Shown: positions 61,239 to 64,000 of the stretch, piece after piece | Numbering within the stretch: the first letter of the stretch is position 1 | Layout of the letters: every line of letters starts with the position of its first letter | Assembly: GCA_966250015.1 (NCBI GenBank) | Contig: CBINFS010000004.1 | Coordinates: 124,001 to 188,000 of the forward strand | DNA length: 64,000 nt | Direction: 5' to 3' | Source: CBINFS01 sp966250015 | Lineage (GTDB): Bacteria; Bacteroidota; Rhodothermia; Rhodothermales; DASSAV01 | Position numbers and translations under genes: made by a program | The notes under the pieces: model-generated | Told to the model about the DNA's origin: nothing | Databases searched by the model: none | The model's input: the letters and a program-made list of their open reading frames with translations, nothing else

Positions 61239-61733
61239 ATGAAAGAGAACGTACTCCTGGTATACCTGAACGACCACCGGGCAGGCGCCGTCGCCGCTCT
61301 CGAGACGATCGAACGCCTGCGAGAGATTGGGCCGCCCACGGTTCCGGAGCATTTTCTCCGTCAGCTGGACCGTGAGATCAGGGAAGATACCGAGGTGCTG
61401 TCGGACCTCATCGGGCGCTTCGGGGGAGAAGAAAGCAAGCTCAAAAAGACCGTGGCGTGGCTTGCCGAAAAGGTCGAACGGCTCAAGCTAAGCAGAGACG
61501 ACCCGAGCGATGAGGCCTTTGCCCTGTTCCAGCACCTGGAAATACTTCTACTGGGCATACGAGGGAAACGCGCCCTCTGGGAGGTGCTCGAAGTCGTGTG
61601 CCGGGGAGACGCACGTTTTGACGGATTCGACTGGCACCGGCTGAAGCAAAAAGCCGACAAGCAGATGGACCAGGTAGAGATTTACCGTCTGGATACGGCG
61701 CGGATGGCCTTCCTGGACCTGGAAGAAGATTGA
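61239..61733 (+). CDS. Hypothetical helical protein
   Basis: A 164-residue, almost entirely helical soluble protein. It begins MKENVLLVYLNDHRAGAVAALETIERLREIG and has a charged middle (EVLSDLIGRFGGEESKLKKTVAWLAEKVERLKL) and a C-terminal WEVLEVVCRGDARFDGFDWHRLKQKADKQMDQVEIYRLDTARMAFL. The pattern resembles small four-helix-bundle or ferritin-like proteins without an obvious metal site. A good AAGGA site precedes the ATG. It may be co-expressed with the response regulator upstream. Confidence 0.7.
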   Translation: MKENVLLVYLNDHRAGAVAALETIERLREIGPPTVPEHFLRQLDREIREDTEVLSDLIGRFGGEESKLKKTVAWLAEKVERLKLSRDDPSDEAFALFQHLEILLLGIRGKRALWEVLEVVCRGDARFDGFDWHRLKQKADKQMDQVEIYRLDTARMAFLDLEED

Positions 61734-61760
61734 CTGGAGGTTAGGCTTCCGGACAACGCT

Positions 61761-62276
61761 TTACCGGCCCCGTTTCGTTTTGATGAGGATAACGCCGTTA
61801 GCGCCACGCGATCCGTAGATCGCCGCCATTGGCCCTTTGAGCACACTGATCGAATCGACGTCTTTCGGGTTCAGCCAGTTCATCCCGTCAGGGCCCAGCA
61901 TGACTGGCATGCCGTCGACGACCCAGAGGGGTTCGGTATTGCCGAAGATGGTGCTTACGCCGCGGATCTGTACCGTTATGCGTCCACCGGACCGCTCGAT
62001 GACGTTCACGCCGCTCACCCGCCCTTCGAGCAGCTCCTCGACTCGCCTCACGTGTCGCCTTTCGATGTCCTCCTGATCCAGCTGCGTGACGGAATACGTC
62101 AGGTCGTCTTTGTCGATCTTGCTGTAAGGAATCATCACCGTGTCGTCATCGATCTCTTCTTCCTCGGCCAGCGCTTGAGTGCGGGCACAGCCCATCAACA
62201 CGGGAATCGCCAGGCTGCAGCCCAGCAGGATCAGTGAGAATCGGTGTAGCCTTCGAGATTCGTAACCAGTATTCAT
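61761..62276 (-). CDS. Stand-alone TonB plug-domain lipoprotein
   Basis: A 171-residue protein with a lipoprotein leader (FSLILLGCSLAIPVLMGC, Cys30). An acidic linker (ALAEEEEIDDDTVMIPYSKIDKDDLTYSVTQLDQEDIERRHVRRVEELLEGRVSGVNVIERSGGRITVQIRGVSTI) leads into a complete SusC-type plug (PLWVVDGMPV, LNPKDVDSISVLKGPMAAIYGSRGANGVILIKTKRG). The protein stops exactly at the plug end, with no barrel. A strong GGAGGGGG site sits five bases before the ATG at 62276. How an isolated plug works is unknown. Confidence 0.85.
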   Translation of the reverse strand: MNTGYESRRLHRFSLILLGCSLAIPVLMGCARTQALAEEEEIDDDTVMIPYSKIDKDDLTYSVTQLDQEDIERRHVRRVEELLEGRVSGVNVIERSGGRITVQIRGVSTIFGNTEPLWVVDGMPVMLGPDGMNWLNPKDVDSISVLKGPMAAIYGSRGANGVILIKTKRGR

Positions 62277-62614
62277 CGTCGCCCCCTCCGTAATAAAGTC
62301 CCTCGCCCACACGTACCGGCCTGCCTTTAACGTAACACATAATCGCCGGATATCAACTACTACCCCGTCGCCACCCTCAAGACGCAGGGATTTATAGCTC
62401 CTGAATAGACCCGCATTAATCGCTAACCCTAATCCTATATTAATCTTACGTACACTTTTGATCCTGGATCGAGCCTCAGGGGTAGTCGCTGACAATTTCA
62501 CATGAGGCGACGTAATCGGGAAGTCGTCCCGTAGCAACGGGTTGCCAGAAACCCGGGTGAGTAATCCAGGTATAATACTTAGAATTCAAGATAATTGAAA
62601 CAGGAGGATTTGGG
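62277..62614. other. 338-base divergent region between plug lipoprotein and MarR genes
   Basis: No gene is present. The left half should hold the plug-lipoprotein promoter, which I cannot place. The right end carries the -10 box and dyad annotated at 62571-62599. Confidence 0.5.
62571..62599 (+). promoter_or_regulatory. -10 box and dyad before the marR-like gene
   Basis: A perfect TATAAT is at 62571-62576. The inverted repeat TTCAA-N5-TTGAA at 62585-62599 lies just downstream, 16 bases before the marR start codon. A dyad overlapping the transcription start is typical of MarR autoregulation. No good -35 box stands 16-18 bases upstream (GAAACC), so the promoter may need an activator or be of another type. 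Confidence 0.5.
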
Positions 62615-63082
62615 ATGGATAGCGAAACCGGAGTGGCGCTCAAGCTGTGGGTGGTGATGAACAAGGCCTTGCGGAGTGTCGAAGAGCATCTCCGGCGGCA
62701 GGTGGAGTCGCACGGCTTGAGCTTTACGGAGTTTGCCGTGCTCGAGGTGCTGTTGCACCGGGGCGCGCTGCCGATCGGCGAGCTCGGGGGACGTATCCTG
62801 CTCACGAGTGGAAGCATGACCTACGTGGTGGACAAGCTCGAAAAGCGCGGGCTCATCCGGCGCAGGGCGTGCCCGAACGACCGGCGCGTGATCTACGCCG
62901 AGCTGACGGACGAAGGCCGGAGCCTGATCGAGCCCGTTTTCCAGGAGCACGCCACGCTGATTCGCAACCTCATGGACGGCATCACGCCGGAACAACAACA
63001 AACGGTCACCGAGCTCCTGAAACAGCTTGGACGGTATGCTGAAGCGCTCGATCCGCAGGAGGCGCTCGAAAATGCGGAATAG
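62615..63082 (+). CDS. MarR-family transcriptional regulator
   Basis: A 155-residue winged-helix regulator. It shows VALKLWVVMNKALRSVEEHLRRQVESHGLSFTEFAVLEVLLHRGALPIGELGGRILLTSGSMTYVVDKLEKRGLIRRRACPNDRRVIYAELTDEGRSLIEPVFQEHATLIRNLMDGI. The DRR wing motif and flanking dimerisation helices are complete. It probably represses itself and the doxX-type gene 240 bases downstream, a pairing often seen. GGAGG precedes the ATG. Confidence 0.93.
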   Translation: MDSETGVALKLWVVMNKALRSVEEHLRRQVESHGLSFTEFAVLEVLLHRGALPIGELGGRILLTSGSMTYVVDKLEKRGLIRRRACPNDRRVIYAELTDEGRSLIEPVFQEHATLIRNLMDGITPEQQQTVTELLKQLGRYAEALDPQEALENAE

Positions 63083-63322
63083 CCGGTAGCACGCCTGTCG
63101 AAGCCGATCCTCTCCCTCATCTCATCTACTGGCCGGGCTCTCCCATTCGCACGGGAAAGCCGGAAGGCATTACGCTACCGGCAACACGCCGACACGGCAC
63201 GCGGCCTCCTTCTCCGATCCTCCCAACGATATTGCATTCGAATTCGCCTCATCGGGTACCCAATTGGACTCCCCGTTGATCGTACAAATGCCCCTGATTC
63301 ATTCACCAAAGCGGAGGAAACC

Positions 63323-63763
63323 ATGGCTGAACTTTTCAGAACCCGAACGGATGCATTCGCAAAAGCAGGACGCATCACGCATGCCATCCTGCGAATAGGT
63401 GCAGGGCTGCTGTTTATGCAACACGGAGCCCAGAAGCTATTCGGCATGCTGGGTGGCGTCGACGGGCAGGGCGCCAGCGTCGACCTCGTTTCGCTCATGG
63501 GCCTTGCCGGCATACTCGAGTTTTTCGGCGGCCTCCTGATCGTCCTGGGCCTGCTCACGATGCCGGTAGCCGCCATCCTCACCGTCGAGATGCTGATGGC
63601 CAATTTCATGGCGCACATGCCGCAGGGTGGATTTCCGGTCCAGAACGGAGGCGAGCTTCCCCTGCTGTACGCGCTCATTTACCTCTACCTGGCGGCCAAC
63701 GGTCCGGGACCTGCAAGCCTCGACGGCCAGATGAGACGCAGTAAATCGAGCGCAACGGTTTGA
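63323..63763 (+). CDS. DoxX-family membrane protein
   Basis: A 146-residue four-span membrane protein of the DoxX family. It shows ILRIGAGLLFMQHGAQKLFGMLGG at the start, VDLVSLMGLAGILEFFGGLLIVLGLLTMPVAAILTVEMLMANFMAHMPQGGFPVQNGGELPLLYALIYLYLAANGPGPASLDG. DoxX proteins are associated with thiosulfate:quinone oxidoreductase or oxidative-stress complexes; the exact role of this short subgroup is unsettled. A GGAGGAAA site precedes the ATG. Control by the upstream MarR protein is plausible. Confidence 0.92.
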   Translation: MAELFRTRTDAFAKAGRITHAILRIGAGLLFMQHGAQKLFGMLGGVDGQGASVDLVSLMGLAGILEFFGGLLIVLGLLTMPVAAILTVEMLMANFMAHMPQGGFPVQNGGELPLLYALIYLYLAANGPGPASLDGQMRRSKSSATV

Positions 63764-63823
63764 AAGGCCGGGTATAACGAAGGCGGACCGACTGCACCGA
63801 TAGGGATGAATTGCGGGAACACA

Positions 63824-63873
63824 AAAAATACGGGCGACGCCGGGGAGGGGTAAGCTCCTCTCCGACGCCGCCC
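63824..63873 (-). terminator. Rho-independent terminator of the leftward edge gene
   Basis: On the minus strand, GGGCGGCGTCGGAGAGG pairs with CCTCCCCGGCGTCGCCC (two mismatches and one G-U), followed by GTATTTTTTGTG. It lies just past the stop of the partial oxidoreductase gene. It may also stop read-through from doxX. Confidence 0.85.
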
Positions 63874-63896
63874 AATGCCGCAATTATGGGCGCGGA

Positions 63897-64000
63897 TCAG
63901 ACCGTGGGGAGGGTCCAGGGGGCGCGGTAGTGGCTTTTTGTGAGCTCGTTGGCTTCCTCGTCGTTCTCGAACGTACCGGTCGCCCCGTTCCACTTAACTT
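63897..64000 (-). CDS. C-terminus of a Gfo/Idh/MocA-like oxidoreductase (partial)
   Basis: Only the last 34 codons are in the window, read leftward from the right edge and ending in TGA. The end VKWNGATGTFENDEEANELTKSHYRAPWTLPTV matches the conserved tail of secreted Gfo/Idh/MocA-family NAD(P)-dependent oxidoreductases common in this bacterial group. The assignment depends on this short stretch, so it is moderate. A terminator follows. Confidence 0.65.
   Translation of the reverse strand, partial: VKWNGATGTFENDEEANELTKSHYRAPWTLPTV

Overview
This is an ordinary, densely packed, GC-rich bacterial chromosome segment, with about 60 protein genes, two tRNA genes and short intergenic spaces. The gene content suggests a member of the Rhodothermota/Bacteroidota group. 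It has a TonB-dependent receptor with an N-terminal carboxypeptidase-regulatory-like domain, a SusC-type plug domain, many lipoproteins and signal-peptide proteins, a System I cytochrome c maturation cluster, UnbV/FG-GAP proteins and a Mla-type outer-membrane lipid transporter. That placement is inferred from gene families only; no rRNA or ribosomal-protein marker lies in the window. I see no prophage, insertion sequence, plasmid gene or CRISPR array.

Layout. 1-5.4 kb: housekeeping genes (adenosine deaminase end, aroA, an MGMT-like protein, an SPFH protein, murB, an ADP-ribosylglycohydrolase). 5.5-7.7 kb: ccmB-ccmC-ccmD-ccmE, whose CcmE carries a Cys in place of the usual heme-binding His. 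7.7-13.1 kb, minus strand: mgtE, then a probable operon DUF2459-TPR-VWA-rsmA read leftward. 13.3-18.1 kb: a large outer-membrane receptor and a PabB-PabC fusion. 18.2-30.5 kb: secreted or carbohydrate-related enzymes (FAD oxidoreductase with golvesin-like domain, Tat-exported GH116 glycosidase), small lipoproteins, and a response-regulator/thioredoxin-reductase-like fusion. 30.5-36.2 kb, minus strand: a DrrAB-type ABC exporter, a PadR-controlled membrane protein with a very clear promoter/operator, a hydrolase and a DinB protein. 36.3-40.6 kb: tRNA-Pro, a long-chain acyl-CoA ligase, pyrD and a DJ-1/PfpI protein. 40.8-46.2 kb: a dipeptidase, two repeat-built exported proteins, MarC and a PrcB-like lipoprotein. 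46.9-50.5 kb: a TolC-HlyD-ABC ATPase efflux operon without a permease. 50.7-54.5 kb: tRNA-Ser and a four-gene Mla/MCE transporter operon. 55-58.2 kb: a coupled unbV-unbU pair followed by an AhpD-like gene. 58.2-64 kb: PAP2 phosphatase, CutC, a response regulator, a stand-alone TonB plug lipoprotein, MarR, DoxX and the end of a Gfo/Idh/MocA-like oxidoreductase.

Functional links. The Ccm genes supply heme delivery for c-type cytochromes. The Mla operon (STAS-MlaE, MlaF, MlaD, PqiC-like lipoprotein) should move lipids between the membranes. The unbVU-ahpD block looks like a compact membrane-redox plus secreted FG-GAP module with no assigned role, and is the best candidate here for a poorly described system. 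Several convergent gene pairs overlap at their 3' ends, and three intergenic spaces hold degraded copies of a short dispersed repeat family.
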